From NCBI RefSeq assembly GCF_014697425.1, contig NZ_JACJRU010000009.1:144264-208263 (forward strand): a DNA stretch of 64,000 bases. The letters are read 5' to 3'. Below the pieces are notes generated by a model. The model saw nothing but the letters and a program-made list of their open reading frames with translations. It did not search any database and was not told where the DNA came from. Each line of letters opens with the position of its first letter. Positions within the stretch are counted from its first letter, which is position 1. The stretch comes from Nostoc sp. FACHB-110 (lineage in GTDB: Bacteria > Cyanobacteriota > Cyanobacteriia > Cyanobacteriales > Nostocaceae). A program made the position numbers and the translations under genes. Shown piece by piece: positions 54,557 through 62,534 of this stretch.

Positions 54557-57500
54557 ATGCTTCAAATTGTCGATAATTTTTTAGGATGGCATTGGCTGAG
54601 TGGTGGATTAGCAGCCATAGCCGAAGTACAGGAAGTATTAACCCCAGAACAAGTATCAGTTGTCTTCTCCGGCCCTAAATTTTTAGTTGCATTGTTAGCT
54701 GGTGTCTTCATGGCATTTGCTTTTCAACTATTATTAACTAACTTTTCCATTGCCGCCGGAATTTCTTATTTAGGCAGTGATTCATCTTCTAACGATGACT
54801 CAGAAAGTCTCGGTGAAACGATTCGCAAAGTCGAAAACCAAGTCGGAATTTGGGCATTAATAACTTCTAGTATTGCATTATTTACCGCTTGTTTCTTCGC
54901 CGTAAAACTGAGCTTAATTGATAGTGCATTTTTAGGAGCTATTATTGGCGTAGTTATTTGGTCTGCATACTTTTTCCTAGTAGTATGGTTTGGTTCTTCT
55001 ACAGTCGGTTCATTAATCGGTTCTATTGCCAGCACAGCTAATTCTGGCTTTAAAGCACTGATGGGAACTGCCACAAATGCTATTAGTTCAAATGTGGCAA
55101 AACAACAGATAGTTTCGACAGCAGAAGATATTACAGCCGCAGTCCGACGAGAATTAACTTCTGGTTTTGATGTTAGTAGTATTCAAAATACGCTGCAAAG
55201 TTCTTTGAATAATCTGCAAAGACCACAACTAGATTTTGATGATATCCGCAACCAATTTGGTAAAATTTTCAGCGATATCGATTGGAAATCTATTCCTGAT
55301 AGTGATTTAACGCAAAATTTTAATCGGCAAACCTTTGTTGATTTAATTAGCGATCGCACAGATTTTTCTAAAGCTGATGTCAATAAAATTGCTGACCAAT
55401 TAGAAGGTGCTTGGCAGCAAACTTTAGCTAAACGCAATCCAGCACAGCAAGTAATTAACTTACTGACATCCGCTACACCTGAAGAATTGCAATCCGATGA
55501 ATTAGGCGATCGCTTGCAAGAATTAGTAACTGTAGGCGGTAACGGTAACGGCAGCAACGGCATAATGAAACAAGCCATTCAATCTGGTTTTAGTGCCGCT
55601 TTACCAATAGTTTTAGAAAGAGTAAATACCTCTAATATAGATGTGAACAAAATCACCAATCAGTTACAAAAGCTGAAAGATAAAGTTCAGGATCTAGATA
55701 TTGAGGGTATTACTCACCAAATTCAAGAAACTATTGAAAAAACTACCAAATCAACAGGTGGTTCATCAAACTCTAATTACCGTCAAGATATCGAAGCTTA
55801 CATTCAAAATTCCTTACCTTGGCACTTTAACCGCATCACAATTAAAGATGAATTCCGCGATGTCATCTATGACCCGCAAGCAGATGCGGCAACTATGCGC
55901 CGGGAATTAGAGGGATTTAACCAAGAAGAATTTGCTAATTTACTCATCCGCCGCAGTGATATTAGCGAAGTCAGAGTCAAAGAAATTTCGCAACAAATGG
56001 AAGAAATTCGCCAAGAAGTTTTAGAAACTTTGCAACAGGCGGAAGTTAAAGATAAAAGTCAAGATTTGCGGAACTTAATTGAAAATTATCTACGTTCCAC
56101 TGATAAACAAGAACTGAATAATGAAGCGGTTGAGCGAGATTTTTCTAAACTACTGACAGAATTAAACGCTGATTTTGCAGATTTAACTGAACGTTTACAG
56201 GGATTTGACCGCGACATCTTTTTACAAGTATTGTTGCAGCGTCAAGACTTCAGCGAAGAAGAAGCGAATAATCTGCTGAATCAACTCGAAAGCGTCCGGG
56301 ATTCTGTTTTAGGGAAATTAGAAGAACAAGCCAAAAACCAAACAGAAGAATTACGGCAAAGAGTAGAAGATTATCTCCGCAATACTAATAAGGAAGAACT
56401 CAATCCTGAAGGTATTAGCCGTGATTTCAGCACCTTACTGCAAGACCCCCAAACTGGGTTTAACTTGTTGCGTCAGCGTTTATCACAGTTTGACCGCGAA
56501 ACTTTAGTTAGTCTGCTTTCTCAGCGTCAAGATTTGAACGAGGATGAAATTAATCAAACTCTCGATCAACTTGAAGCAGTTAGAGATAACATCTTGCAAA
56601 CCCCGCAAGCTATAGCCGATAAAGCTAAAGAACAGTACGAACAAACCACAACTGCGATCGCAGATTATCTCCGCAACACAAACCTCGAAGAACTCAACCC
56701 TGAAGGTATTCGCAGTGATTTAGAAAAATTGCTAGTTGATCCCCAAGCAGGATTTTCTGCAATCCGCGATCGTCTCTCGCAAATTGACCGCGAAACCTTA
56801 GTTAAACTCGTCAGTCAACGCCAAGACTTAAGCGAAGAACAAGTCGAAGGGCTAATTGACCAAGCGCAAGATGCAATTCGAGATATTATCAAAGCACCGC
56901 GCCGCTTGGCAAAACGTGGTATTCAGCGAGTTGTCGATTTTGAAGCGAACCTAGAAGATTATCTGCGTAACGCCAATAAAGAGGAACTCAACCCAGACAG
57001 CATTAAGCGCGACTTACAACTGCTGCTGCGAGATCCCCGCGCTGGAATTGGTAATTTAAGCGATCGCTTTTCTCAAGTTGACCGTTCCACAATTGTGGCG
57101 TTACTATCCCAACGTGAGGATATTTCCGAAGACGAAGTTAATCGCATCGCCGATCAAATAATTTCGGCGCGTGACTCGATTGTTCGCCAATTCCAACAGA
57201 TTCAACAAGGCGTGCAATCTGCAACCCAGCGAGTTACAGGTAGAATTCGCAACTATCTCAACTCCCTGAATCTTCCTGAACTCAATTATGAAGACATCAA
57301 ACATGATTTTGCGAAATTGTTTGATGACCCCCAAGCCGGATTTGATGCCTTGCGCGATCGCCTAAGTGAATTCGACCGTGATACCTTAGTTGGCATCCTC
57401 AGTTCTCGTCAAGATATTTCTGAGGAAGACGCTAACCGAATTATCAACCAAATCGAAGCCGCACGCGATAGCGTCCTAGAACGTGCTGAACGCATTCAGC

Positions 57501-57682
57501 AAATCACCAAAGAACGCTTGCAAAGCATCAAAGAACAAACTAAAAAACAAGCCGAAGAAACCAGAAAAACCGTTGCTAACGCCGCTTGGTGGCTATTTGG
57601 TACAGCACTCACCTCACTTGTAGCAAGTGCGATCGCTGGTGCTATAGCCGTCACTGGTATCACAATTTCTGCGATCGGTTAG
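54557..57682 (+). CDS. large membrane protein with seven ~90-residue helical repeats
   Basis: 1041 residues, not recognised. Three membrane segments lie near 41-63, 97-118 and 122-146, and a C-terminal one at about 1006-1040 (LFGTALTSLVASAIAGAIAV). Between them are a degenerate repeat (about 210-300) and six clearer ones (about 420-1000), each reading D-Y-L-R-N-T-N-x-E-E-L-N-P, then F-x-x-L-L-D-P-Q-x-G-F, F-D-R-E-T-L-V, L-S-Q-R-Q-D-L-S-E-E and I-x-x-A-R-D-S. The repeats are amphipathic helices with coiled-coil potential, so the protein may form a scaffold between membranes. It follows the lipid kinase-phosphoesterase operon by 247 bases on the same strand. Confidence 0.7.
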   Translation: MLQIVDNFLGWHWLSGGLAAIAEVQEVLTPEQVSVVFSGPKFLVALLAGVFMAFAFQLLLTNFSIAAGISYLGSDSSSNDDSESLGETIRKVENQVGIWALITSSIALFTACFFAVKLSLIDSAFLGAIIGVVIWSAYFFLVVWFGSSTVGSLIGSIASTANSGFKALMGTATNAISSNVAKQQIVSTAEDITAAVRRELTSGFDVSSIQNTLQSSLNNLQRPQLDFDDIRNQFGKIFSDIDWKSIPDSDLTQNFNRQTFVDLISDRTDFSKADVNKIADQLEGAWQQTLAKRNPAQQVINLLTSATPEELQSDELGDRLQELVTVGGNGNGSNGIMKQAIQSGFSAALPIVLERVNTSNIDVNKITNQLQKLKDKVQDLDIEGITHQIQETIEKTTKSTGGSSNSNYRQDIEAYIQNSLPWHFNRITIKDEFRDVIYDPQADAATMRRELEGFNQEEFANLLIRRSDISEVRVKEISQQMEEIRQEVLETLQQAEVKDKSQDLRNLIENYLRSTDKQELNNEAVERDFSKLLTELNADFADLTERLQGFDRDIFLQVLLQRQDFSEEEANNLLNQLESVRDSVLGKLEEQAKNQTEELRQRVEDYLRNTNKEELNPEGISRDFSTLLQDPQTGFNLLRQRLSQFDRETLVSLLSQRQDLNEDEINQTLDQLEAVRDNILQTPQAIADKAKEQYEQTTTAIADYLRNTNLEELNPEGIRSDLEKLLVDPQAGFSAIRDRLSQIDRETLVKLVSQRQDLSEEQVEGLIDQAQDAIRDIIKAPRRLAKRGIQRVVDFEANLEDYLRNANKEELNPDSIKRDLQLLLRDPRAGIGNLSDRFSQVDRSTIVALLSQREDISEDEVNRIADQIISARDSIVRQFQQIQQGVQSATQRVTGRIRNYLNSLNLPELNYEDIKHDFAKLFDDPQAGFDALRDRLSEFDRDTLVGILSSRQDISEEDANRIINQIEAARDSVLERAERIQQITKERLQSIKEQTKKQAEETRKTVANAAWWLFGTALTSLVASAIAGAIAVTGITISAIG

Positions 57683-57694
57683 TTAATTAATACT

Positions 57695-57812
57695 AGGACT
57701 TACACAAAAACTCTCTAAAACTCTCATTTCTCCGTGAACTCTGCGCCTCTGCGGTAGCCTGCGGCAAGCCGCTATCGCGTCTACGTTATTCCCTGACTCG
57801 TGCGTAAGTCCT
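57695..57812. repeat. short element with inverted ends AGGACTTACRCA
   Basis: AGGACTTACACA (57695-57706) and TGCGTAAGTCCT (57801-57812) are inverted copies with one mismatch, bracketing about 94 bases that include the CTCTGCGCCTCTGCGG words and a GCGGCAAGCCGC hairpin. No coding capacity. It resembles a miniature inverted-repeat element; the left word also occurs at 7182. Confidence 0.6.
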
Positions 57813-57983
57813 GTACTTGTAACCACAAACTTCCAGCCATCACCCAACAGATTACCAAAATTACTCTGTGTCTGGGTGATGGCTTCTTCATAAAAACTCT
57901 TACTCTCTCTGCGCCTGGAGCGTGAAACAAAATCCATACCATTTAAAATAAGGTTAGCCAACTTAGAGTTTAGAAGAAATTCT

Positions 57984-58211
57984 ATGATGAACTTACAAGA
58001 ACTTATTGATTCTATTAATAGTTTGCCTACAGAAGAACAAGACTATTTATTTGAATTTCTGCTTAAGAAAAAAGAAGAATCTAGAGGCGATAAATTTTGG
58101 CAGGAATTACAAAATTTTAGAAACATCATCCAAAGCGAAGATATCATCTTTACTGATGAGGATTTTACTGACTTACGAGATAAGAGTGTAGGTAGAGAAA
58201 TTGATTTATGA
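57984..58211 (+). CDS. probable antitoxin (VapB-like)
   Basis: 75 residues starting MMNLQELIDSINSLPTEEQDYLFEFLLKKKEE, an alpha-helical region, then an acidic tail ending IDL. It overlaps the downstream VapC gene by four bases (stop/start ATGA at 58208), the antitoxin-first order. No ribbon-helix-helix motif is evident, so the family assignment is from layout and size. Confidence 0.7.
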   Translation: MMNLQELIDSINSLPTEEQDYLFEFLLKKKEESRGDKFWQELQNFRNIIQSEDIIFTDEDFTDLRDKSVGREIDL

Positions 58212-58639
58212 GTTTGAGATTCTTACTTGACACTAATATACTCTCAGAACCAGCACGTCCTATTCCTAATGCCAATGTTTTACATCAACTAGATATTCAT
58301 AAATTAGAAATCGCTGTTTCTACCGTAGCTGTTCATGAACTTCTATATGGTTGTTTGCGGTTGCCAGATTCTAAGCGGCGAGATTCACTTCGTAATTACA
58401 TTTATGAGTCAGTATTAAACTTACCAGTCTTTGATTATGATTTAAAGGCGGCACAATGGCACGCCCAAGAAAGAGTTAGATTATCCCAGATTGGCAAAAC
58501 AGCAGCTTTTGTAGATGGTCAAATTGCAAGTATCGCTTTCTGTAATAATCTAATTTTAGTCACTAATAACGTTTCTGATTTTGAGTTTTTTAACGGTTTA
58601 ACCATTGATAATTGGTTTGTTAAAAAAGGTGAAATCTGA
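58208..58639 (+). CDS. VapC-type PIN toxin
   Basis: 143 residues. PIN core: MSLRFLLDTNILSEP (D8), VSTVAVHELLYG (E), and FVDGQIASIAFCNNLILVTNNVSDFEFF (third and fourth acids), the pattern of VapC RNases cleaving tRNA or rRNA. Start ATG overlaps the antitoxin stop. All four acids seem intact, so it should be active. Paired with the 75-residue gene. Confidence 0.87.
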   Translation: MSLRFLLDTNILSEPARPIPNANVLHQLDIHKLEIAVSTVAVHELLYGCLRLPDSKRRDSLRNYIYESVLNLPVFDYDLKAAQWHAQERVRLSQIGKTAAFVDGQIASIAFCNNLILVTNNVSDFEFFNGLTIDNWFVKKGEI

Positions 58640-58659
58640 ATATGCGGAATTAACTATTT

Positions 58660-59118
58660 TTAATTTGCTTCCCAATATTTGTTAACTAAAAGTGAATCTA
58701 TTTCAAAATCAAATTGCCAAGTATCAGGAAACTCTGTTTGTTTATATTCCACAGCAACAATGTCTAAAGCATCAGTATAGACTTCGGGAAATATTTGTGT
58801 AAGATAAGGTTTTAAACTTGGTGAGTCTTTCAATAAACCTTTTAATTGTTTGCGTTGTTCTACAATAGTTACTTCCCAACCGTTGAAATTTTCTGGACTA
58901 TTAACATACATCCGCTTGAGAATATGAGCTATCAAAACTAGGAGGCGATTTCTCATTTCCCTTCTTTCGCTCTTTCCCAAACTTTCAATTTCCTCAATTA
59001 AATTATCAAAGTCCAGATTGTCTACATCTTTCGCCTTAAGTTGAGCTACAGTTCTTTCACACCAAGCTACAAAATCACTTTCATACAAAATTTCAGTTCT
59101 TTGTATATTTTGTGTCAT
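58660..59118 (-). CDS. DUF29 family protein
   Basis: 152 residues from ATG 59118, seven bases after AGGAGG; an ATG at 59121 and a longer frame from 59166 are alternatives, with the longer frame unsupported. Contains YESDFVAWCERTVAQLKAKDVDNLDFDNLIEEIESLGKSERREMRNRLLVLIAHILK, the DUF29 signature (DNLIEEIESLG.SER..). DUF29 proteins are common in cyanobacteria and gammaproteobacteria; function unknown. It is convergent with VapC. Likely accessory. Confidence 0.85.
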   Translation of the reverse strand: MTQNIQRTEILYESDFVAWCERTVAQLKAKDVDNLDFDNLIEEIESLGKSERREMRNRLLVLIAHILKRMYVNSPENFNGWEVTIVEQRKQLKGLLKDSPSLKPYLTQIFPEVYTDALDIVAVEYKQTEFPDTWQFDFEIDSLLVNKYWEAN

Positions 59119-59296
59119 CATTATTCCTCCTAAAGTGCTTTTAAAATAGTCGGGATGAAAACACATTACATAACTATAGTTTAATGTAGGCTGTAAAATG
59201 CAGTATTGGTGTGATTAAAACTGTGTTTTTACCTATAAATTTGGCTTGTCTATATGGGAACTCTAAATTAGAAAACAATACTGGAGATTAAGGTTA

Positions 59297-59770
59297 ATGT
59301 CGAGGAGTCCTGTAAGTGCAACGTTGACTGCTAAAGATAGAGATTCTTTGTTACAAGCAATTACCACCATTAAAGAAAAGCTACCATTTTTAATTGACTT
59401 GAGTAACGAAGAGCGAAAAGCCTTACCCAAGATGGGAGATAAAAGCCGCGCCTTTGTTAGTAAAGCATTAGAAGTGGCGACACAGAACCCAGAGTTTTTA
59501 CCACGTTCTTTTGACTTAGAAGAGATGCGAAAAGATGTGCAATTATTTGAAGCATTGTATCCATTACTGTTAGCTTTGACCCAATTACAAGAACTGGTTG
59601 ATGATACTTCTTTAGCGGTGGGTAGTGAAGCTTATGCAGCCGCCTTACAAATATATAACTATGCTAAAGCCAGTGAACAAACCGGAGGATTAGATACAGT
59701 AGTTGAGGAAATGGGGCAAAGATTCGCCCGTAAACCCCGGAAAGCAAAGTCTCAAGCAGCAGCGTTGTAG
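59297..59770 (+). CDS. conserved helical protein of unknown function
   Basis: 157 residues, soluble and helical: SATLTAKDRDSLLQAITTIKEKLPFLIDLSNEERKALPKMGDKSRAFVSKALEVA, then EEMRKDVQLFEALYPLLLALTQLQELVDDTSLAVGSEAYAAALQIYNYAKASE and a basic tail KPRKAKSQAAAL. I remember similar proteins in cyanobacteria and Bacteroidota, often isolated, with no function. An array of 21-bp repeats starts 20 bases after its stop. ATG at 59297 gives MSRSPVSATL. Confidence 0.75.
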   Translation: MSRSPVSATLTAKDRDSLLQAITTIKEKLPFLIDLSNEERKALPKMGDKSRAFVSKALEVATQNPEFLPRSFDLEEMRKDVQLFEALYPLLLALTQLQELVDDTSLAVGSEAYAAALQIYNYAKASEQTGGLDTVVEEMGQRFARKPRKAKSQAAAL

Positions 59771-59790
59771 AAAATATCTCGACAGTTGCA

Positions 59791-59958
59791 CTTCAGAAGT
59801 ACAATTTTAAAGCTCAGAACTCGAATGTTGGAGTAAATTGCTCGGCGTTCCGAGGTCTGAGCTTGATTTTTTAAGTAATTTACTCGACGTTTCGAGTTCT
59901 GAACAGCAAGGTTTGAGTAAAAAGCTCGGCGTTCCGAGTTCAAAGCTTGAAGGGTGAA
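59791..59958. repeat. 21-bp tandem repeat array A (8 units)
   Basis: Eight imperfect 21-base units, such as GCTCAGAACTCGAATGTTGGA and GTAAAAAGCTCGGCGTTCCGA, run in exact 21-base register. The unit is nearly its own reverse complement (TCGAA/TTCGA). Same family as arrays B (61526-61777) and C (62472-62534). Confidence 0.9.
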
Positions 59959-60104
59959 GTTAAGAATGCGATCGCAGCAGTATTTTATACAAAAAAGCTC
60001 ATTACTAGGCTTTACAAATGAGAACTCGACCGACTCCCATATAGTTTTCCAAATCGAACCAAATCTTGGCGAAGAAGACTATTTATTCAGATCCAACAGG
60101 GTTG

Positions 60105-61238
60105 TTATGCTTTGTTGCTATTTCTGATTTCGCGTATTAAGTCCATTTTTGTCAATTCTTCATAACTATCTATTGAATGCAAAAAACCAACATTCTTACT
60201 ATGGGATTTTTCTATTAAATCTATGAAAAAATTAATATTATTCAATTGCTTTTCAGACAATGCAACAAAATCATTTGCGATTTTCTCTCTTGAACTTGTG
60301 TTTATATAATTAGTAAGTTTCCCAATTAAACCAACAAAAATGTCTGATGCCTGAATAAGTAAGTGACTGGATGAATCAACAAAGTAATAGTTGTGAACTT
60401 CTTGATTACCATCAATTATATTGTAGTTTGCAAGTATTTTCGAGATAGCCACTTCATTATCGAAAATATGATTTGAATTCTTGAATAAATAAATAGGTCT
60501 TATATAGAATTGGGAAAAGTCTTGAATCAAAATATGGTCTTCTTCGTCCATTATAAATGGAAGTGAGTTATTTTTGTTTGCTTCTTTGAGTATTTGTCTG
60601 AGAGATTCCAGTCCAAAATGAAATTCTTCTGTTTCAATATATTTATTGAATATGAAAATTAATGCTTCAATAAATTCCAAAACGGCTTCTTTTTTAATAT
60701 TAGGATAATCAAAATTATAAAACAGTTCTATTACCGAATTAATTTCGAGTTTTGCAAGCTTATATAGGTCATTTTTTAGATAATTCCAGAAGCTTGGATG
60801 TAACTGGATTGCTACTTCTGAGTTCAGAATTGCAGAATCAACAATATCGACAATAGACCAGTAAAGAATATTTAAACTTGAATAATGAATGTAAAACTCA
60901 TTTTCGTTTAAATATTTCAAGAAATAATTCAATTTGTCAGATTTCAAACATTCAATAAAATCCCCTTTAGCAATATGCTTAAGTTTTACTTCTTTAATAT
61001 TGCTTTGCAAATTAAGCTTATCAAATAAAGGTTTAATGTCAGGTGTCATCCCTTCGTAAACTAAGCCACCTAAAACGAAGTTTGCAGCAAAAGAGCTATT
61101 AAAATCAATTTCTCTCAAATAGAATTTTCTAATATTATTAGTTTCGTCATAGTAAAAAGTAAAGGAACTGTCAAAGTCTGCTGTCGGTGCAAACATTTTT
61201 ATCATTCTTCTAATATCGCTAATATCGAAATATATCAT
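60105..61238 (-). CDS. DUF3800 domain protein
   Basis: 377 residues. FTFYYDETNNIRKFYLREID, then NFVLGGLVYEGM, give the DUF3800 start (Asp-Glu in YYDETNN, GGL-type strand), and VKLKHIAKG and HLLIQASDIFVGLIGKLTNYI the central and late conserved parts (RNase H-like fold predicted). Function is unknown, though the family turns up among mobile and defence genes. Base composition is strongly AT-rich compared with flanking genes and there is no HIP1 octamer inside, so it was probably acquired. ATG at 61238; a later start near MFAPTADF is possible. Confidence 0.8.
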   Translation of the reverse strand: MIYFDISDIRRMIKMFAPTADFDSSFTFYYDETNNIRKFYLREIDFNSSFAANFVLGGLVYEGMTPDIKPLFDKLNLQSNIKEVKLKHIAKGDFIECLKSDKLNYFLKYLNENEFYIHYSSLNILYWSIVDIVDSAILNSEVAIQLHPSFWNYLKNDLYKLAKLEINSVIELFYNFDYPNIKKEAVLEFIEALIFIFNKYIETEEFHFGLESLRQILKEANKNNSLPFIMDEEDHILIQDFSQFYIRPIYLFKNSNHIFDNEVAISKILANYNIIDGNQEVHNYYFVDSSSHLLIQASDIFVGLIGKLTNYINTSSREKIANDFVALSEKQLNNINFFIDLIEKSHSKNVGFLHSIDSYEELTKMDLIREIRNSNKA

Positions 61239-61404
61239 TTGCCTTTTCTTCCCATATTACGCATAACTATTTATTATGCCGAAATTTTTCGTATATCAAC
61301 CTAAGTGATTTAACTAGAAAAATATGATTTTGGATAGGTTGGGTGGAGCAAAACGAAACCCAACACTAATATCCATGAGATATCCAAATTAAACAATTTT
61401 TTTT
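61239..61404. other. intergenic with GGTTGGGT palindrome
   Basis: GTTGGGT (61338-61344) and ACCCAAC (61358-61364) form a hairpin of a type dispersed in cyanobacteria. No coding sequence is evident. Confidence 0.5.
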
Positions 61405-61521
61405 GATCCCGATGCTCCTCCTCTTTGGGAACTGGTAGCTGAAATTTCTGTTCAAGTCCTTGATTAATAATGACAACAACTACCAGCTGAATTAGCTAGA
61501 AGATTTGATTACTACCAAAAA
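61405..61521 (+). pseudogene. remnant of a small PLWELVAEIS...ARRFDYYQ gene
   Basis: The frame reads DPDAPPLWELVAEISVQVLD, then three consecutive stops (TAA TAA TGA, 61465-61473), then QQLPAELARRFDYYQK. I remember small cyanobacterial proteins of this kind in which a short D-E-E-W-Q-Q-L link joins the halves; here GAA GAA TGG would have changed to TAA TAA TGA. No start codon remains upstream. It runs straight into the 21-bp array. Confidence 0.65.
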
Positions 61522-61525
61522 TCGC

Positions 61526-61777
61526 CTTCCGAACACTATCATTCAACCTCAGAACTCGAAAGTTCCACTTCAGAACACAAACTGCCGACCTCATAAAACC
61601 AACATCCGAGCAAAAAGCTCGAAACTTCGCCTTCCGAACTCGAAGTTTCACCTTCAGAACTCCACCGTTGCACCTCTGAACTTAAAAGTTCGACTTCAAA
61701 ACCTGAAACTTCGCCTTCCGAACTCGAACATTTTACTTCCGAGGTCAAAGTGTCGAGCAAAAAACTCCGAATGTGAG
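61526..61777. repeat. 21-bp tandem repeat array B (12 units)
   Basis: Twelve 21-base units in register, e.g. CTTCCGAACTCGAAGTTTCAC and CCTCTGAACTTAAAAGTTCGA. Because 21 = 7 codons, one frame on each strand is open across most of it, giving seven-residue periodic peptides. It lies immediately upstream of the second Uma2 gene. Confidence 0.92.
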
Positions 61778-61815
61778 TTACAAGAGATATAACTTACTGG
61801 CAAAAGGGTTAGACA

Positions 61816-62463
61816 ATGAGTGAAACTCAAACCCAGTTACCTACAAACACATGGATTTCTGCTTCTTGGCAAGAATATTTACAAACACTCACTGAACTAC
61901 AGAGTGATCAGGCAAAAAGTTATTATTACAAAGAACACATGAGGCTGGAAATGCCACCAGTTAGTTTTGATCATGGTCAAGACCATGTAATAATTATATT
62001 TGCGATAACTCTATTTGCAACTTTAAAAGGAATCCCAGCTACAGGTTTAGATACTACCACCTTTCGTAAGACAGGAATTCAAGACTGTCAGCCTGATGTA
62101 GCATATTACCTCAGAGAACGCGCCCAAACTATACCATCTGGTACAGGAATTGTGAACCTTGAGCGCTATCCTGTACCAGATTTAGTGATTGAGATTGCGA
62201 AAACATCCTTACTTGATGACTTAGGAACAAAACGCTCACTGTACGAAGAATTAGGCGTTGCTGAATATTGGGTAGTTGATGTGCAGAATGCCCAAATTAT
62301 CGCCTACACCATAGCAGACCAAGGTAGTAAACGTATTCAAGAATCACAAGTTTTGCCAGGACTGCTCATCGCAATTTTAGAAGAAGCTTTACGCCGTAGC
62401 CGTGAAACCAGTCAATCTGAAGTTTGCGCTTGGTTACTCGGCCAGTTTCAGCAACAAGCTTGA
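61816..62463 (+). CDS. Uma2 family endonuclease (DUF820)
   Basis: 215 residues. Uma2 elements: LEMPPVSFDHGQDHVIIIFAITLFATLKG, FRKTGIQDCQPDVAYYL (Asp), YPVPDLVIEIAKTSLLDDLGTKRSLYEELGVAEYWVVDVQNAQIIAY with the E-x(n) acids and the VVD end strand. Predicted PD-(D/E)XK nuclease of unproven activity. It sits between 21-bp arrays B and C. The other Uma2 gene in the window (24451-25218) is also bracketed by direct repeats. Confidence 0.87.
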   Translation: MSETQTQLPTNTWISASWQEYLQTLTELQSDQAKSYYYKEHMRLEMPPVSFDHGQDHVIIIFAITLFATLKGIPATGLDTTTFRKTGIQDCQPDVAYYLRERAQTIPSGTGIVNLERYPVPDLVIEIAKTSLLDDLGTKRSLYEELGVAEYWVVDVQNAQIIAYTIADQGSKRIQESQVLPGLLIAILEEALRRSRETSQSEVCAWLLGQFQQQA

Positions 62464-62471
62464 AACTTCGC

Positions 62472-62534
62472 CTTCCGAACTCGAACATTGAACTCCAGAT
62501 GTCAAAATGCCGAGCAGAACGCTCAAAGTTTCTG
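62472..62534. repeat. 21-bp tandem repeat array C (3 units)
   Basis: Units CTTCCGAACTCGAACATTGAA, CTCCAGATGTCAAAATGCCGA and GCAGAACGCTCAAAGTTTCTG in register, beginning nine bases after the Uma2 stop. The first unit is nearly identical to one in array B (61655-61675 and neighbours). Confidence 0.85.

Noticed and set aside
57683..57961. 92-residue minus-strand frame
   Set aside because: It covers the inverted-repeat element and CTCTGCG words; the translation is a patchwork of repeat-derived residues.
59752..59943. Minus-strand frame over array A
   Set aside because: Same reason: repeat-driven open frame overlapping the end of the 157-residue gene.
61505..61792. Open frames on both strands across the 21-bp array as protein-coding genes
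   Set aside because: Openness is a by-product of a 21-base (seven-codon) repeat lacking stops; neither frame has a convincing start or a unique domain. Kept as a repeat.
59791..62534. 21-bp arrays as a CRISPR
   Set aside because: Units abut each other with no unique spacers, units are too short, and no cas gene is nearby.
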